Source of the DNA: Rhodocyclaceae bacterium
Lineage (GTDB): Bacteria > Pseudomonadota > Gammaproteobacteria > Burkholderiales > Rhodocyclaceae
NCBI GenBank assembly: GCA_006218025.1
Contig: VBWA01000017.1
Span: forward strand, 1-64,000
DNA: 64,000 nt
Direction: 5' to 3'
Part shown: piece after piece, positions 18,665 through 28,720 of the stretch
How the letters are laid out: every line of letters begins with the position of its first letter
Position numbering within the stretch: position 1 is the first letter of the stretch
The notes under the pieces: generated by a model
Seen by the model: the letters and a program-made list of their open reading frames with translations, nothing else
Told to the model about the DNA's origin: nothing
Databases searched by the model: none
Position numbers and translations under genes: made by a program

Positions 18665-19717
18665 ATGAAGATTTGTGTTCTGCCCGGCGATGGCATCGGG
18701 CCGGAAATCATAGCCGAGGCCGTTCGCGTCCTGAAGGCGCTCGATCTTGGGATCGAGATGGAAGAAGCCCTGCTCGGAGGCTGCGCGGTGGACGCCACCG
18801 GCAGCCCCTATCCCGACGCGACCCAGAAGCTCGCGCAGGCGGCGGACGCCGTGCTGCTAGGCGCCGTGGGCGGCCCGCAGTGGGACAACAATCCGCGCGA
18901 GCAGCGACCGGAGCGCGGCCTCCTGGGCATTCGCAAGCAGCTTGGACTGTTCGCCAACCTGCGGCCGGCCATTCTCTATCCGGAATTGGCCAATGCCTCC
19001 ACGCTAAAGCCGGAAGTGGTAGCCGGGCTGGATATCCTGATCGTGCGCGAACTGACGGGCGACATCTATTTCGGTCAGCCACGTGGCATCGAAACGCGAA
19101 ATGGCGAACGCTTCGGCTTCAATACCATGCACTACACCGAGAGCGAGATCCGGCGCATTCTGCGCGTGGCTTTCGAAGCAGCGAGGAAGCGCAGCCGCAA
19201 GGTGTGCTCGGTGGACAAGATGAACGTCTTGGAATGCACCCAGCTGTGGCGTGACGTCGCCACCGAGACCGGCAAGGAATATCCGGACGTGGAACTCACG
19301 CACATGCTGGTCGACAACGCGGCGATGCAGCTGGTGAAGAATCCGAAGCAGTTCGACGTCATGGTCACCGGCAACATGTTTGGCGACATCCTGTCGGACG
19401 AGGCCTCGATGCTGACTGGATCGATCGGCATGCTGCCGTCGGCTTCGCTGGACGCCAACAACAAGGGGCTTTACGAGCCTTCGCACGGTTCTGCGCCGGA
19501 CATCGCCGGCAAGGGCGTGGCCAATCCGTTGGCGACGATCCTGTCGGCGGCCATGATGATGCGCTACACTTTTGCCAACGAGGCTGCCGCAGGGCGAATT
19601 GAGAGCGCCGTGAAGAAAGTCCTTGCACAGGGTTTCCGCACCGGCGACATTTTCGAGGCGGGAATGAACAAGGTCGGCACCCGGGAAATGGGCGACGCGG
19701 TACTCGCGGCACTGTAA
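18665..19717 (+). CDS. leuB: 3-isopropylmalate dehydrogenase
   Basis: 350 residues. It oxidises and decarboxylates 3-isopropylmalate using NAD. The start ([10 protein letters not shown]) and the metal and substrate site ([20 protein letters not shown], then [12 protein letters not shown]) are intact. The ATG at 18665 gives the standard N terminus. Last of the leuC-leuD-leuB set, with asd 21 bases beyond. Confidence 0.98.
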   Translation: MKICVLPGDGIGPEIIAEAVRVLKALDLGIEMEEALLGGCAVDATGSPYPDATQKLAQAADAVLLGAVGGPQWDNNPREQRPERGLLGIRKQLGLFANLRPAILYPELANASTLKPEVVAGLDILIVRELTGDIYFGQPRGIETRNGERFGFNTMHYTESEIRRILRVAFEAARKRSRKVCSVDKMNVLECTQLWRDVATETGKEYPDVELTHMLVDNAAMQLVKNPKQFDVMVTGNMFGDILSDEASMLTGSIGMLPSASLDANNKGLYEPSHGSAPDIAGKGVANPLATILSAAMMMRYTFANEAAAGRIESAVKKVLAQGFRTGDIFEAGMNKVGTREMGDAVLAAL

Positions 19718-19738
19718 TTCGATAACGAAAGATTGATC

Positions 19739-20848
19739 ATGAAGCGTGTGGGTCTGGTGGGTTGGCGTGGCATGGTGGGTTCGGTCCTGATGCAGCGTAT
19801 GCGTGAGGAGGACGACTTCGCCCATATCGAGCCGGTATTTTTCACGACATCGAATCCCGGCGGCAAGGCGCCCGAGTTCGCCACGGGAGCGCCGCCGCTC
19901 AAGGACGCGAAGAACATCGATGAATTGAAGACGCTGGACATCATCATCAGCTGCCAGGGTGGGGACTACACCACCGAGGTCTTCCCGAAGCTGCGCGCGG
20001 CGGGCTGGAAGGGGCACTGGATCGACGCCGCATCGAGCCTGCGCATGAAGGACGACACCGTGATCATTCTCGATCCGGTGAACCTCGACGTGATCAAGGA
20101 CAGCCTGGCCAAGGGCGGCCGCAACTGGATTGGCGGCAACTGCACGGTAAGCCTGATGCTGATGGCCCTGGGCGGTCTCTTCAAGGCGGGGCTGATCGAG
20201 TGGATGACGTCGATGACCTATCAGGCGGCGTCGGGCGCGGGCGCGCAGAACATGCGCGAACTGCTGGCGCAGATGGGCGAGACGCATCGCGTGGTGAAGA
20301 ACCTGCTCGACGACCCCGCCTCGGCAATTCTCGACATCGATCGCGAGGTCGCAGGCATTCTGCGCGACGAGAGTTTCCCCACTGCGAATTTCGGTGTGCC
20401 GCTGGCCGGTTCGCTGATTCCGTGGATCGACAAGGATCTCGGCAACGGTCAGAGCCGCGAGGAATGGAAGGGGCAGGCCGAAACCAACAAGATTCTCGGC
20501 CATACTTCCGCGCCGATTCCGGTTGACGGTCTCTGTGTGCGTATCGGCGCCATGCGCTGCCACTCTCAGGCGATGACCATCAAGCTGACCAGGGATGTGC
20601 CGTTGGACGAGATAAACGGCATCCTGGCGGCGCACAACGATTGGGTCAAGGTCGTGCCGAATCAGCGCGAGATCACCCTGAAGGATCTGACGCCAACGGC
20701 TGTAACCGGGACCTTGAGCGTTCCCGTGGGGCGCCTGCGAAAACTCAGCATGGGGCCACAGTATTTGTCGGCCTTTACCGTGGGCGACCAGCTGCTTTGG
20801 GGGGCTGCAGAGCCCTTGCGGCGCATGTTGCGCATCCTGTTGCATTGA
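19739..20848 (+). CDS. asd: aspartate-semialdehyde dehydrogenase
   Basis: 369 residues, the gamma/betaproteobacterial form. It reduces aspartyl phosphate to the semialdehyde for lysine, threonine, methionine and diaminopimelate. The NADP loop is [11 protein letters not shown], and the catalytic cysteine is C135 in [10 protein letters not shown] chose the ATG at 19739 rather than an in-frame TTG two codons earlier because it gives the family N terminus. The product feeds DapB (51.1 kb) and MetZ (32.9 kb). Confidence 0.97.
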   Translation: MKRVGLVGWRGMVGSVLMQRMREEDDFAHIEPVFFTTSNPGGKAPEFATGAPPLKDAKNIDELKTLDIIISCQGGDYTTEVFPKLRAAGWKGHWIDAASSLRMKDDTVIILDPVNLDVIKDSLAKGGRNWIGGNCTVSLMLMALGGLFKAGLIEWMTSMTYQAASGAGAQNMRELLAQMGETHRVVKNLLDDPASAILDIDREVAGILRDESFPTANFGVPLAGSLIPWIDKDLGNGQSREEWKGQAETNKILGHTSAPIPVDGLCVRIGAMRCHSQAMTIKLTRDVPLDEINGILAAHNDWVKVVPNQREITLKDLTPTAVTGTLSVPVGRLRKLSMGPQYLSAFTVGDQLLWGAAEPLRRMLRILLH

Positions 20849-20917
20849 AGCCGCGTGGCGGATGCGACATGAATGTGATGGGAAGGTTGAGCTTGCATCG
20901 CTAACACCATGATGTTA

Positions 20918-20976
20918 TTTTAGTTACGGCCGCTGCGCTGAACGCCGATAGGGCTGGCGTTAGCCTTCACTGAAAC
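20918..20976 (+). repeat. structured dispersed element B, copy 1 (upstream of fimV)
   Basis: 59 bases that can fold as a stem within a stem: TTTTAGT pairs with ACTGAAA at the ends, and GCT-g-AACGCC pairs with GGCGTTAGC inside. About 90 percent identical to the copy at 38300. It lies in the 200-base gap between asd and fimV, in direct tandem with copy 2. It could be a cis-acting RNA or a REP-like DNA element. Confidence 0.65.
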
Positions 20977-20982
20977 AGAAGG

Positions 20983-21033
20983 TTTTAGTTCCGGCATAGC
21001 GCCGATAGCGCAGGCGTTAGCCCTCACTGAAAC
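20983..21033 (+). repeat. structured dispersed element B, copy 2 (tandem, shortened)
   Basis: 51 bases, six bases after copy 1 and in the same orientation. It keeps both ends (TTTTAGTT and CACTGAAAC) and the AGCGCC/GGCGTT inner stem but lacks eight bases of the left arm. It ends 14 bases before the fimV ATG and 41 before an alternative GTG start. Confidence 0.65.
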
Positions 21034-21047
21034 TTCGTTTTGATACC

Positions 21048-23771
21048 ATGATAAAAAGCCCGCCGGGAGTCACAGTGCCCAATACTGACAAGCGAAATCG
21101 TCTCAAGGCCACCGTCATAGCGGCGGCGATTGCCGTCCTGCCTTTCGCGGCACATGCTGCGGGATTAGGAAAGATCACCGTGCTCTCGGCGCTGGGGCAG
21201 CCCCTCAAGGCCGAACTTGAAGTCACCGCGAGCCGCGAGGAGGCGACGTCGCTGCTGGCAAAGGTGGCTCCTGCCGAGGCTTTCCGCCAGGCAGGAATCG
21301 AATACTCCCCGGCGTTGGCCTCTCTGCATTTTTCTCGCGATATCAAGGAGCGCGGTGGTCGCCGTTATCTCGAGCTAAGCACAGATCGGCCATTGAACGA
21401 GCCGTTCATCGACATGCTGGTCGAATTGAGCTGGGCTTCGGGACGCTTGGTCCGGGAGTACACCTTCCTGCTCGATCCACCCGATCTGGCCGTGAAAGCA
21501 GCTCCGGCGCCGATTGCGGCACCCGAGGTCAGGATTGAACCCGCGATGCCCAGATCGGGCGACAGAGCTGTGCCGATGCCGGCGGAAACCCGTCCGGTGA
21601 TCGAGAGCCGTCCCCCCGAGTCAAGGCAACCGGCTGAGAAACCCACTACCGGTTCACGCACGGTGGTCGTCGGCGATACCTTGGGCAAGATCGCGGCGCA
21701 GACAAAGCCGGAGGGCGTAAGCCTCGATCAGATGCTGGTTTCGCTGTTCCGCAGCAACCGGGAGGCGTTTGACGCCGGCAATATGAATCGCCTCAAGGCC
21801 GGCAAGATTCTTTCGATCCCTGATGCCCAGACGGCGAGTAAAGTCTCCGCCAGCGAAGCGCGCCGAGAGGTTGTCGCCCAGTCCGCCGATTTCAATGCCT
21901 ACCGCAAGCGCCTGGCAGCTGCTGCGGCGGCTGAGCCGGCCAGGGACCAGGGTGCGAAACAAGCTGTCAGCGGCAAGATCGCGCCAAAGGTGGAAGACAA
22001 GGCGCCGCCGGCGACGGGCAAGGACAAGCTTGAGGTTTCCCGCACGGAAGCGGCGAAGGACGCCAAGGGCCGGCCGCTGCAGGGCCGTATCGCCGCTCTT
22101 GAAGAGGATCTGGTGGCGCGCGACCGGGCGCTCAAAGAAGCCGGCAGTCGCATCGCCGAACTGGAAAGGAATCTCGGTGACCTGAAGAAGCTCGCCGAGT
22201 TGAAGAGTCAAGCGGGCACCGATCTGCAGAAGCAGGCGCAGGCCGCGAAACCTGCTGCTGCGGAAGTCAAGAAGCCGGAGGCACCGGCGCCGGCAGTGAA
22301 ACCCGCCGAGACCGCGAAGCCGGCGGAGACACCGAAGGCAGCAGAAGCACCGAAGCCCGCTGAGCCGCCGAAACCGGCGGAAGCCGCCAAGCCCGCCGAG
22401 GCAGGCGCTGCCATGAAGCCGGCGGATGAAGCGAAGCCGGCCGAGGCATCCAAGCCGACTGCGCCGAAGAAGAAAATCGTTCCTCCCCCACCTCCGCCTG
22501 AGCCGGACTTCATGGAGGAAAACGCCCCGCTGGTGTTTGGCGGTGGCGCCGTGCTGGCACTTCTGTTCGGATGGCTCGGAATTTCGGCGCTCCGCAGGAA
22601 GCGCGCCGCGGCGGCCGAAGCCAACGCAACCATTGCCGAATCCGATCTTTCGGCACACTCCGTGTTCAGCACGACCAGTCTCGCGCCTCCCCCGAGCGAG
22701 CAGGAAGCCAGCCAGTTCAGTTCTACCGCCTTGGGCATGGCGGCGCATCAGGAGACGGTTGATCCGGTCGTCGAAGCGGATACCTTCCTTGCCTTCGGCC
22801 GTGATGCCCAGGCGGAAGAGATTCTTTTGGAGGCTCTCAAGACAGATCCGCAGCGGGAGGCCATCTACACCAAGCTGCTCGACATCTATGCCGCGCGCAA
22901 GAATGTTTCGCAGTTCGAGTCGGTAGCGAAGGAGCTGCACGTCCTGACCGACGGCAAGGGGCCGACTTGGGACAAAGCTGCCGCGATGGGTCTGGCTCTT
23001 GATCCCAATTATTTCCTCTACAGCTCCGCAGTGCCCGATGAGACGGCGCCTGCCCCTGCCGCTGCGTCGGAGATGGATGCCACGATGGTGCTCAACGTCG
23101 CTGCGCCGTTCGCCGAAGAGACAGCAACCCCGGCTGCAGTGGCTCCTGCCGCCGCTGAACCTGTCAGCGTGGACTTCGATCTGGATATTGGCACTGCATC
23201 CGCATCCGCATCGGCGCCGGCGGCCACGGCGGAGCCTGCGCTGGATTTCGACCTCGACCTGGGTGCGCCGGAAACGAAGCCATCTGCTGAATCGACTGCG
23301 CCGGCTGAGGCCAAAGGAGCCCTTGACATCGAATTCGACATGCCGGGCAAGCCATCCGAGGTCGCTGCACTCGAGTTCCCGTCGTCTGCCGAGAAACCTC
23401 CTGCGGCGCCGGAGACATCTGCTGCCGCGCCAGCCGACTCGGGAAGTATCGATTTCGACTTCGATCTTGGCACGCCCGAGGCTGCCGCGCCAGCGCCGCT
23501 GCCTGAGATGTCGATTGAGATCCCTGCCGCGCCAGCGGCGGCGCCGCTCGATCTCGGCGGCATCAGCCTCGAACTGGAGACACCGGCCGCAGGCGGCGCC
23601 GAGGCTGGCATGCCTGACAATCCAGAAGTGGCTACCAAACTGGAACTGGGAGCCGCCTACGAGGAAATGGGCGACAAGGACGGCGCCCGCGAGCTGTTCA
23701 AGGAAGCACTGGCCGAAGGCAGTCCGGCGCAGCAGAAAGCGGCCCGCGCCAAACTTGACAGCCTCGGCTGA
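21048..23771 (+). CDS. fimV: FimV-like pilus-assembly / peptidoglycan-binding protein
   Basis: 907 residues. In order: signal peptide (about 18-37, ending AHA), FimV N-terminal domain (LGKITVLSALGQPLKAELEV), a LysM module near 203-262, a coiled coil and Ala/Pro/Lys-rich linker, one membrane helix near 494-515, and a C-terminal TPR-like motif (AAYEEMGDKDGARELFKEAL). FimV proteins organise type IV pili and polar machinery. A short acidic motif of the DFDLDLG type recurs four times at about 23170-23480. The ATG at 21048 lacks a clear Shine-Dalgarno; a GTG at 21075 has GGGAG five bases upstream and may be the true start. Two copies of element B lie just upstream. Confidence 0.92.
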   Translation: MIKSPPGVTVPNTDKRNRLKATVIAAAIAVLPFAAHAAGLGKITVLSALGQPLKAELEVTASREEATSLLAKVAPAEAFRQAGIEYSPALASLHFSRDIKERGGRRYLELSTDRPLNEPFIDMLVELSWASGRLVREYTFLLDPPDLAVKAAPAPIAAPEVRIEPAMPRSGDRAVPMPAETRPVIESRPPESRQPAEKPTTGSRTVVVGDTLGKIAAQTKPEGVSLDQMLVSLFRSNREAFDAGNMNRLKAGKILSIPDAQTASKVSASEARREVVAQSADFNAYRKRLAAAAAAEPARDQGAKQAVSGKIAPKVEDKAPPATGKDKLEVSRTEAAKDAKGRPLQGRIAALEEDLVARDRALKEAGSRIAELERNLGDLKKLAELKSQAGTDLQKQAQAAKPAAAEVKKPEAPAPAVKPAETAKPAETPKAAEAPKPAEPPKPAEAAKPAEAGAAMKPADEAKPAEASKPTAPKKKIVPPPPPPEPDFMEENAPLVFGGGAVLALLFGWLGISALRRKRAAAAEANATIAESDLSAHSVFSTTSLAPPPSEQEASQFSSTALGMAAHQETVDPVVEADTFLAFGRDAQAEEILLEALKTDPQREAIYTKLLDIYAARKNVSQFESVAKELHVLTDGKGPTWDKAAAMGLALDPNYFLYSSAVPDETAPAPAAASEMDATMVLNVAAPFAEETATPAAVAPAAAEPVSVDFDLDIGTASASASAPAATAEPALDFDLDLGAPETKPSAESTAPAEAKGALDIEFDMPGKPSEVAALEFPSSAEKPPAAPETSAAAPADSGSIDFDFDLGTPEAAAPAPLPEMSIEIPAAPAAAPLDLGGISLELETPAAGGAEAGMPDNPEVATKLELGAAYEEMGDKDGARELFKEALAEGSPAQQKAARAKLDSLG

Positions 23772-23817
23772 GCAAGCACACTCTCTCGGCGCCTGCGCGC
23801 CGAGAGATGCTGTTCCA

Positions 23818-24399
23818 GTGAATCGTAGTCCGCATCCCGCCAGCCTGATCCTTCTTGGCCTGGCGGTGCTTCTGGTAGCCTCCTCCCGCGATGGAACGGC
23901 CTTGTTGTTCGGGGCCTTGAGTCTCGCCCTGACGGCGCTGCTCGCGGCGACAGCGCATTTTGGTCTGCTCCTGCGCCGCAGCCGCTGGCTGCTGTTGACG
24001 ATGCTCGTGATGTTCGGCTGGCTGACGCCGGGGACGCCGGTGCCGCTGATCCCCGGCGCGACGCAGGAAGGCTTGCTGCTCGCTGCCGACAACCTGGCGC
24101 GCCTGCTGGTCGCTCTCTCGACGGTCGCCCTGCTCCTGAAGGCCTTGTCGCCGCCCGAACTGGTCGCCGGCATTCGCTCGCTGCTGGCGCCGCTCGCCCT
24201 GTTGAAGATTTCCCGCGACAGGGTCGCAGTGCGCCTGGCGCTGACTTTGAACGAGGTCGAAGCTTCGCGCAATGCCGGGAGCGGCGAGGCGGCATCCACG
24301 GCAAGTGCGCTGACCCTTCCGGCGTCGACTATCGGTGTGATGGATCTCGCTCTCGGCACCCTGACCGGTGCTCTGCTCCTGGGCGCGTGGCTGACATGA
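23818..24399 (+). CDS. membrane protein resembling CbiQ / ECF transporter T component
   Basis: 193 residues, strongly hydrophobic, with about four or five membrane segments. The central NLARLLVALSTVALLLKALS followed by PPELVAGIRSLLAPLALLK resembles the conserved region of CbiQ-like energy-coupling transmembrane proteins, where an arginine and a Pro-Pro-Glu segment contact the ATPases. No ECF ATPase or S component is nearby, so a true transport role is uncertain. The GTG at 23818 is the best start. The TGA overlaps the truA ATG (ATGA). Confidence 0.6.
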   Translation: MNRSPHPASLILLGLAVLLVASSRDGTALLFGALSLALTALLAATAHFGLLLRRSRWLLLTMLVMFGWLTPGTPVPLIPGATQEGLLLAADNLARLLVALSTVALLLKALSPPELVAGIRSLLAPLALLKISRDRVAVRLALTLNEVEASRNAGSGEAASTASALTLPASTIGVMDLALGTLTGALLLGAWLT

Positions 24400-25181
24400 G
24401 GATCGTCCTCGGACTCGAATACGAGGGTTCGGACTTCTGCGGCTGGCAGTCGCAGGCCGGCGGTGGGGCCGTGCAGAACGTGCTGGAATCGGCACTTTCC
24501 ATCGTCGCCGATGCGCCGACGCGCGTGGTGTGCGCCGGCCGCACCGATGCCGGCGTGCACGCACTGGCGCAGGTGGTGCATTTCGATACTGAAGCCGTGC
24601 GCCCCGACAGCGCCTGGGTCCGCGGCGTCAACGCCCATCTGCCGGACAGCGTGGCGGTGCGCTGGGCTCAGCCGGTGTCCGGCGAGTTTCACGCCCGCTT
24701 TTCCGCGCGCGGCAGACGCTACCGCTATCTCCTGCTCAATCGCGCCGAACGACCGGGCCTGATGGCGCGCCGCGTCGGCTGGTTTCATCGTCCGCTCGAT
24801 GCGGATGCGATGGGGGCGGCGGCGGGCTTGCTGCTGGGCGAGCATGACTTCTCCGCCTTCCGTTCCATCGAGTGCCAGGCCAAGTCTCCGGTCAAGACCC
24901 TGCGGCGGGCTGATGTGACGCGCCACGGCGACCTGCTGGTGTTCGAGTTCGAGGCCAGTGCATTTCTGCATCACATGGTGCGCAATCTCGTCGGTACGCT
25001 GGCGTATGTGGGCAAGGGCGCATATTCGCCGGAGTGGGTCGGCGAACTCCTGGCGGGCGGCGACCGCGCCCGTGCTGCGCCAACCTTCGAAGCCTGCGGA
25101 CTGTATTTCGCCGGCGTCGATTATGATCCGGTCTGGCAACTGAAAGTCGGCGCTGGCGAGACGGCGATCCTTCTGCCCTGA
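24396..25181 (+). CDS. truA: tRNA pseudouridine(38-40) synthase
   Basis: 261 residues. It makes pseudouridine at positions 38-40 of the anticodon arm. The catalytic aspartate is D51 in GRTDAGVHA. The start is coupled to the upstream membrane gene by an ATGA overlap. trpF begins 14 bases after the stop, an arrangement (truA-trpF) frequent in beta- and gammaproteobacteria. The last codons (KVGAGETAI) contain copy 4 of the dispersed motif. Confidence 0.97.
   Translation: MRIVLGLEYEGSDFCGWQSQAGGGAVQNVLESALSIVADAPTRVVCAGRTDAGVHALAQVVHFDTEAVRPDSAWVRGVNAHLPDSVAVRWAQPVSGEFHARFSARGRRYRYLLLNRAERPGLMARRVGWFHRPLDADAMGAAAGLLLGEHDFSAFRSIECQAKSPVKTLRRADVTRHGDLLVFEFEASAFLHHMVRNLVGTLAYVGKGAYSPEWVGELLAGGDRARAAPTFEACGLYFAGVDYDPVWQLKVGAGETAILLP
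25145..25164 (+). repeat. dispersed 20-base motif, copy 4
   Basis: AGTCGGCGCT with N6 = GGCGAG then ACGG, sense at the very 3' end of truA and read as KVGAGETA. Confidence 0.75.
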
Positions 25182-25195
25182 CCGGCCATCGACCT

Positions 25196-25840
25196 ATGAC
25201 CCGTACCCGTATCAAGATCTGCGGCATCACGCGCGAGGAAGACCTGGCCGTTGCCGTTGCGGCCGGCGCCGATGCGCTCGGCTTCGTCTTCTATGCGTCC
25301 AGCCCGCGCTATGTAACGCCGGAGCGGGCTGCTCAGCTGGTTGTTCATGTGCCGGCTTTCGTTACCCGGGTCGGACTCTTCGTCAATGAAAAAGCGGAGA
25401 CTGTGCGCGCCGTGCTGGCTCGGGTGCCGCTGGAGTTGCTGCAGTTTCACGGCGACGAAGATGCGGCCTATTGTTCCCAGTTCGGCCGGCCCTGGATCAA
25501 GGCGGCGCGAGTGAAGCCGGGTTTCGATTTGCTAGAATACGCGCTGGCTTTTGCGCAGGCTCCCGGGGTATCGGGCTTGCTGCTGGATGCCGATGTCGAA
25601 GGCTATGGCGGCGGTGGCAAGACCTTCGACTGGGCCCTGATTCCGCGGAACTTGCCGTTGCCCGTCATTCTGTCCGGCGGCCTGCATCCGGGCAACGTAG
25701 CCGAGGCGGTGCGCGCGATACGGCCGTGGGCAGTGGATGTCAGCAGCGGCGTGGAGGCCGCCCGCGGCATCAAGGATGCGCAAAAGATCACCGAATTCAT
25801 AGCCGGAGTGCGAGATGCAGATGCAGGAACTTCCCTATAA
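25196..25840 (+). CDS. trpF: phosphoribosylanthranilate isomerase
   Basis: 214 residues forming a TIM barrel. It converts phosphoribosylanthranilate to its carboxyphenylamino-deoxyribulose product in tryptophan synthesis. The catalytic cysteine is in [10 protein letters not shown] and the catalytic aspartate in [19 protein letters not shown]. It overlaps trpB by 26 bases. trpC, trpD and trpE are not here, so the trp genes are split in this genome. Confidence 0.97.
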   Translation: MTRTRIKICGITREEDLAVAVAAGADALGFVFYASSPRYVTPERAAQLVVHVPAFVTRVGLFVNEKAETVRAVLARVPLELLQFHGDEDAAYCSQFGRPWIKAARVKPGFDLLEYALAFAQAPGVSGLLLDADVEGYGGGGKTFDWALIPRNLPLPVILSGGLHPGNVAEAVRAIRPWAVDVSSGVEAARGIKDAQKITEFIAGVRDADAGTSL

Positions 25841-27026
25841 CTTGCCCGACGCGGGTGGCCACTTCGGTCCCTACGGCGGGGTTTTTGTCGCCGAGACGCT
25901 GATGCCGGCGCTGGCCGAACTGCGCGCGGCGTATGCCGCCGCGCAGGCCGATCCTGAATTTCGTGCCGAGTACGAATACGACCTGAAGCACTATGTCGGC
26001 CGGCCCAGCCCGGTCTATCACGCCAAGCGCTGGTCGGGCCTGCTCGGCGGCGCACAGATTTTCCTGAAGCGCGAAGACCTCAATCACACCGGCGCCCACA
26101 AGATCAACAACTGCATCGGCCAGGCCCTGCTGGCGCGGCGCATGGGCAAGCCGCGCGTGATCGCCGAAACCGGCGCCGGCCAGCATGGCGTGGCCACGGC
26201 CACGGTTGCCGCCCGCTATGGCATGGAGTGCGTGGTCTATATGGGCTCGGAAGACATCAGGCGCCAGGCCGCCAACGTCTATCGCATGAAGCTGCTGGGG
26301 GCCACGGTGGTCCCGGTGGAATCCGGATCGAAGACGCTCAAGGATGCCCTGAACGAGGCGATGCGCGACTGGGTGACCAACATCGGCAATACCTTCTACA
26401 TCATCGGCACCGTCGCCGGTCCGCATCCCTATCCGATGATGGTGCGCGACTTCCAGGCGGTGATCGGCGAGGAGTGCAAGACCCAGATGCCGGAACTTGT
26501 CGGCTGCCAGCCGGATGCCGTGATCGCCTGCGTCGGCGGCGGCTCCAATGCGATGGGCATCTTCTATCCCTACATTCCGCTCGCCGACGTCAAGCTGATC
26601 GGTGTCGAAGCAGCCGGTCACGGGCTCGACTCTGGCAAGCATGCCGCTTCGCTGACGGCCGGTCGTTCCGGCGTGCTGCACGGAAATCGCACTTACCTGC
26701 TGCAGGACGAAGACGGACAGGTGATCGAAACCCACTCGGTATCGGCCGGCCTCGATTATCCCGGCGTTGGCCCTGAGCATGCTTGGCTCAAGGATTCGGG
26801 CCGCGCCGAGTATGTCACGATCACCGATGACGAAGCGCTGCAGGCCTTTCACGACCTCTGTCATTTCGAAGGCATTATCCCGGCGCTCGAATCCAGCCAT
26901 GCGCTGGCCTATGCGGCCAAGCTCGCGCCGACGCTGGCCAGCGACAAACTGCTGCTGGTCAATCTGTCCGGTCGCGGCGATAAGGATATGCATACGGTCG
27001 CCGAAAAGTCCGGCATCAAGTTCTGA
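25815..27026 (+). CDS. trpB: tryptophan synthase beta chain
   Basis: 403 residues. It joins indole and serine with pyridoxal phosphate; the Schiff-base lysine is K96 in HTGAHKINN. The phosphate-binding loop [10 protein letters not shown] and the [10 protein letters not shown] segment are intact. It overlaps the end of trpF and is followed 12 bases later by trpA, its partner in the alpha2-beta2 complex. Confidence 0.98.
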   Translation: MQMQELPYNLPDAGGHFGPYGGVFVAETLMPALAELRAAYAAAQADPEFRAEYEYDLKHYVGRPSPVYHAKRWSGLLGGAQIFLKREDLNHTGAHKINNCIGQALLARRMGKPRVIAETGAGQHGVATATVAARYGMECVVYMGSEDIRRQAANVYRMKLLGATVVPVESGSKTLKDALNEAMRDWVTNIGNTFYIIGTVAGPHPYPMMVRDFQAVIGEECKTQMPELVGCQPDAVIACVGGGSNAMGIFYPYIPLADVKLIGVEAAGHGLDSGKHAASLTAGRSGVLHGNRTYLLQDEDGQVIETHSVSAGLDYPGVGPEHAWLKDSGRAEYVTITDDEALQAFHDLCHFEGIIPALESSHALAYAAKLAPTLASDKLLLVNLSGRGDKDMHTVAEKSGIKF

Positions 27027-27038
27027 CTTCATATAGTT

Positions 27039-27863
27039 ATGTCGCGCATCCAGACCACATTCACAGCCCTTGCCGCGCAAGGCCGCAAGGCCCTGATCCC
27101 TTTCATTACCGCCGGCGATCCCGATCCGGACCTGAGCTTGCCGTTGATGCGGGCACTGGTTGCAGGCGGCGCCGACATCATCGAACTCGGCGTGCCGTTT
27201 TCCGATCCGATGGCGGACGGCCCGACTATCCAGCGCGCATCCGAACGCGCGCTGGCGCACGGCATGAGCTTGCGCCGAGTGCTGGCGCTGGTGAGCGAGT
27301 TCCGCAAGGAGAACGCGACCACGCCGGTGGTGCTGATGGGCTATGCCAATCCGGTCGAAGCCTACGGTGTCGAGGCCTTTGCCTGTGATGCGAACAAGGC
27401 CGGCGTCGATGGCGTGCTCGTGGTCGACTACCCGCCGGAGGAATGCGCTGGTTTTGCCGCATTGATGAAGCAGGCGGAAATCGATCCGATTTTTCTGCTG
27501 GCGCCGACGTCCACCGAGAAACGTTACGACGAAGTCGCGCAGATCGGCAGCGGCTACATTTACTACGTATCGCTGAAGGGCGTGACCGGCTCCGGCAATC
27601 TCGACCTGGACGAAGTCGCGCGCCGCATTCCGCTGATCCGCGAGAGGGTCGGCATGCCGGTTGGCGTCGGCTTCGGCATACGAGACGGTGCCACTGCCGC
27701 GCGTATTGCCGCCGTAGCGGATGCAGTGGTGATCGGCAGTCGCATCATCGAAGAAATCGAAAGTGCCCCCGCCGGTGAAGCGGCGGCACGAGTGCAGAGC
27801 TTTCTCTCCGGCGTACGCGCGGCGATGGACGCCGCTACTGACAAACGAGGTGCCATCGCATGA
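27039..27863 (+). CDS. trpA: tryptophan synthase alpha chain
   Basis: 274 residues. It cleaves indole-3-glycerol phosphate and passes indole to TrpB. The catalytic residues lie in [15 protein letters not shown] (Glu and Asp), and the phosphate site in GVGFGIRDG. Its TGA overlaps the accD ATG (ATGA). Confidence 0.98.
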   Translation: MSRIQTTFTALAAQGRKALIPFITAGDPDPDLSLPLMRALVAGGADIIELGVPFSDPMADGPTIQRASERALAHGMSLRRVLALVSEFRKENATTPVVLMGYANPVEAYGVEAFACDANKAGVDGVLVVDYPPEECAGFAALMKQAEIDPIFLLAPTSTEKRYDEVAQIGSGYIYYVSLKGVTGSGNLDLDEVARRIPLIRERVGMPVGVGFGIRDGATAARIAAVADAVVIGSRIIEEIESAPAGEAAARVQSFLSGVRAAMDAATDKRGAIA

Positions 27864-28720
27864 GTTGGCTACAAAAACTGCTGCCGCCGAAGATCAAGCG
27901 GTCGGAAGGTACACGCAAGTCGATTCCCGAGGGACTCTGGGCCAAGTGCCCGGCCTGCGAGGCGGTGCTCTACAGCACCGACCTGGAGAACAATCAGAAC
28001 GTCTGCCCCAAATGCGCCCATCATCTCCGGCTGCGCGCCAGGGCCCGACTCGATGCCCTGCTCGATCCCGAAGGCCGTTTCGAGATCGGCACTGAAGTCC
28101 TCCCGATGGATCCGCTCAAGTTCAAGGACAGCAAGCGCTATGTGGATCGCCTCGCTGCCGCGAACGAGGATACCGGCGAGGCCGATGCCATGGTAGTGAT
28201 GCAGGGCGCGATCAAGACCGTGCCGGTGGTGGTCGCCTGCTTTGAATTCGAGTTTCTCGGCGGGTCGATGGGCGCCGTGGTCGGCGAGCGCTTCGTGCGC
28301 GGCGTCAAGGCGGCGATCGAACTGCAGTCGCCCTTCATCTGCATCACGGCTTCGGGCGGCGCACGCATGCAGGAGGGTCTGTTCTCCCTGATGCAGATGG
28401 CCAAGACCACGGCGGCCGTGACCCAGTTGGCGCATCATCAACTGCCCTTCATTACCCTGCTGACCGATCCCACGATGGGCGGCGTTTCGGCCTCCTTCGC
28501 GTTTGTCGGCGATGTGGTGATTGCCGAACCCGGTGCGTTGATCGGCTTCGCCGGGCCGCGGGTGATCGAGCAGACGGTGCGCGAAACGCTGCCGGCAGGC
28601 TTCCAGCGTGCCGAGTTCCTGATCGAAAAGGGCGCGATCGACATGATCGTCGATCGGCGCCAACTGCGCGACAAACTGGCATCACTGATTACCCTCCTGC
28701 AGCGCGTCCCGGCTGTTTGA
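27860..28720 (+). CDS. accD: acetyl-CoA carboxylase carboxyltransferase subunit beta
   Basis: 286 residues. With AccA it transfers the carboxyl group from biotin to acetyl-CoA, committing carbon to fatty acid synthesis. The N-terminal four-cysteine zinc finger (CPACEAVLY … CPKCAHH) and the crotonase-fold [10 protein letters not shown] segment are present. It overlaps trpA by four bases and folC by one (TGATG), so a long coupled operon runs through here. Confidence 0.98.
   Translation: MSWLQKLLPPKIKRSEGTRKSIPEGLWAKCPACEAVLYSTDLENNQNVCPKCAHHLRLRARARLDALLDPEGRFEIGTEVLPMDPLKFKDSKRYVDRLAAANEDTGEADAMVVMQGAIKTVPVVVACFEFEFLGGSMGAVVGERFVRGVKAAIELQSPFICITASGGARMQEGLFSLMQMAKTTAAVTQLAHHQLPFITLLTDPTMGGVSASFAFVGDVVIAEPGALIGFAGPRVIEQTVRETLPAGFQRAEFLIEKGAIDMIVDRRQLRDKLASLITLLQRVPAV

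Noticed and set aside
20918-21033. Integron attC sites
   Set aside because: GCTTAAC and GTTAGCC resemble the R'' and R' boxes, but the elements are too short, lack the L boxes and extrahelical bases, and there are no cassettes or an integrase.
20918-21033. Tandem cyclic di-GMP or glycine riboswitch
   Set aside because: Conserved core bases of these classes are absent; only the tandem layout is similar.
21654-25139. A 1161-residue minus-strand frame opposite fimV and truA
   Set aside because: Arginine-rich shadow of repetitive Ala/Pro coding sequence with no domain.
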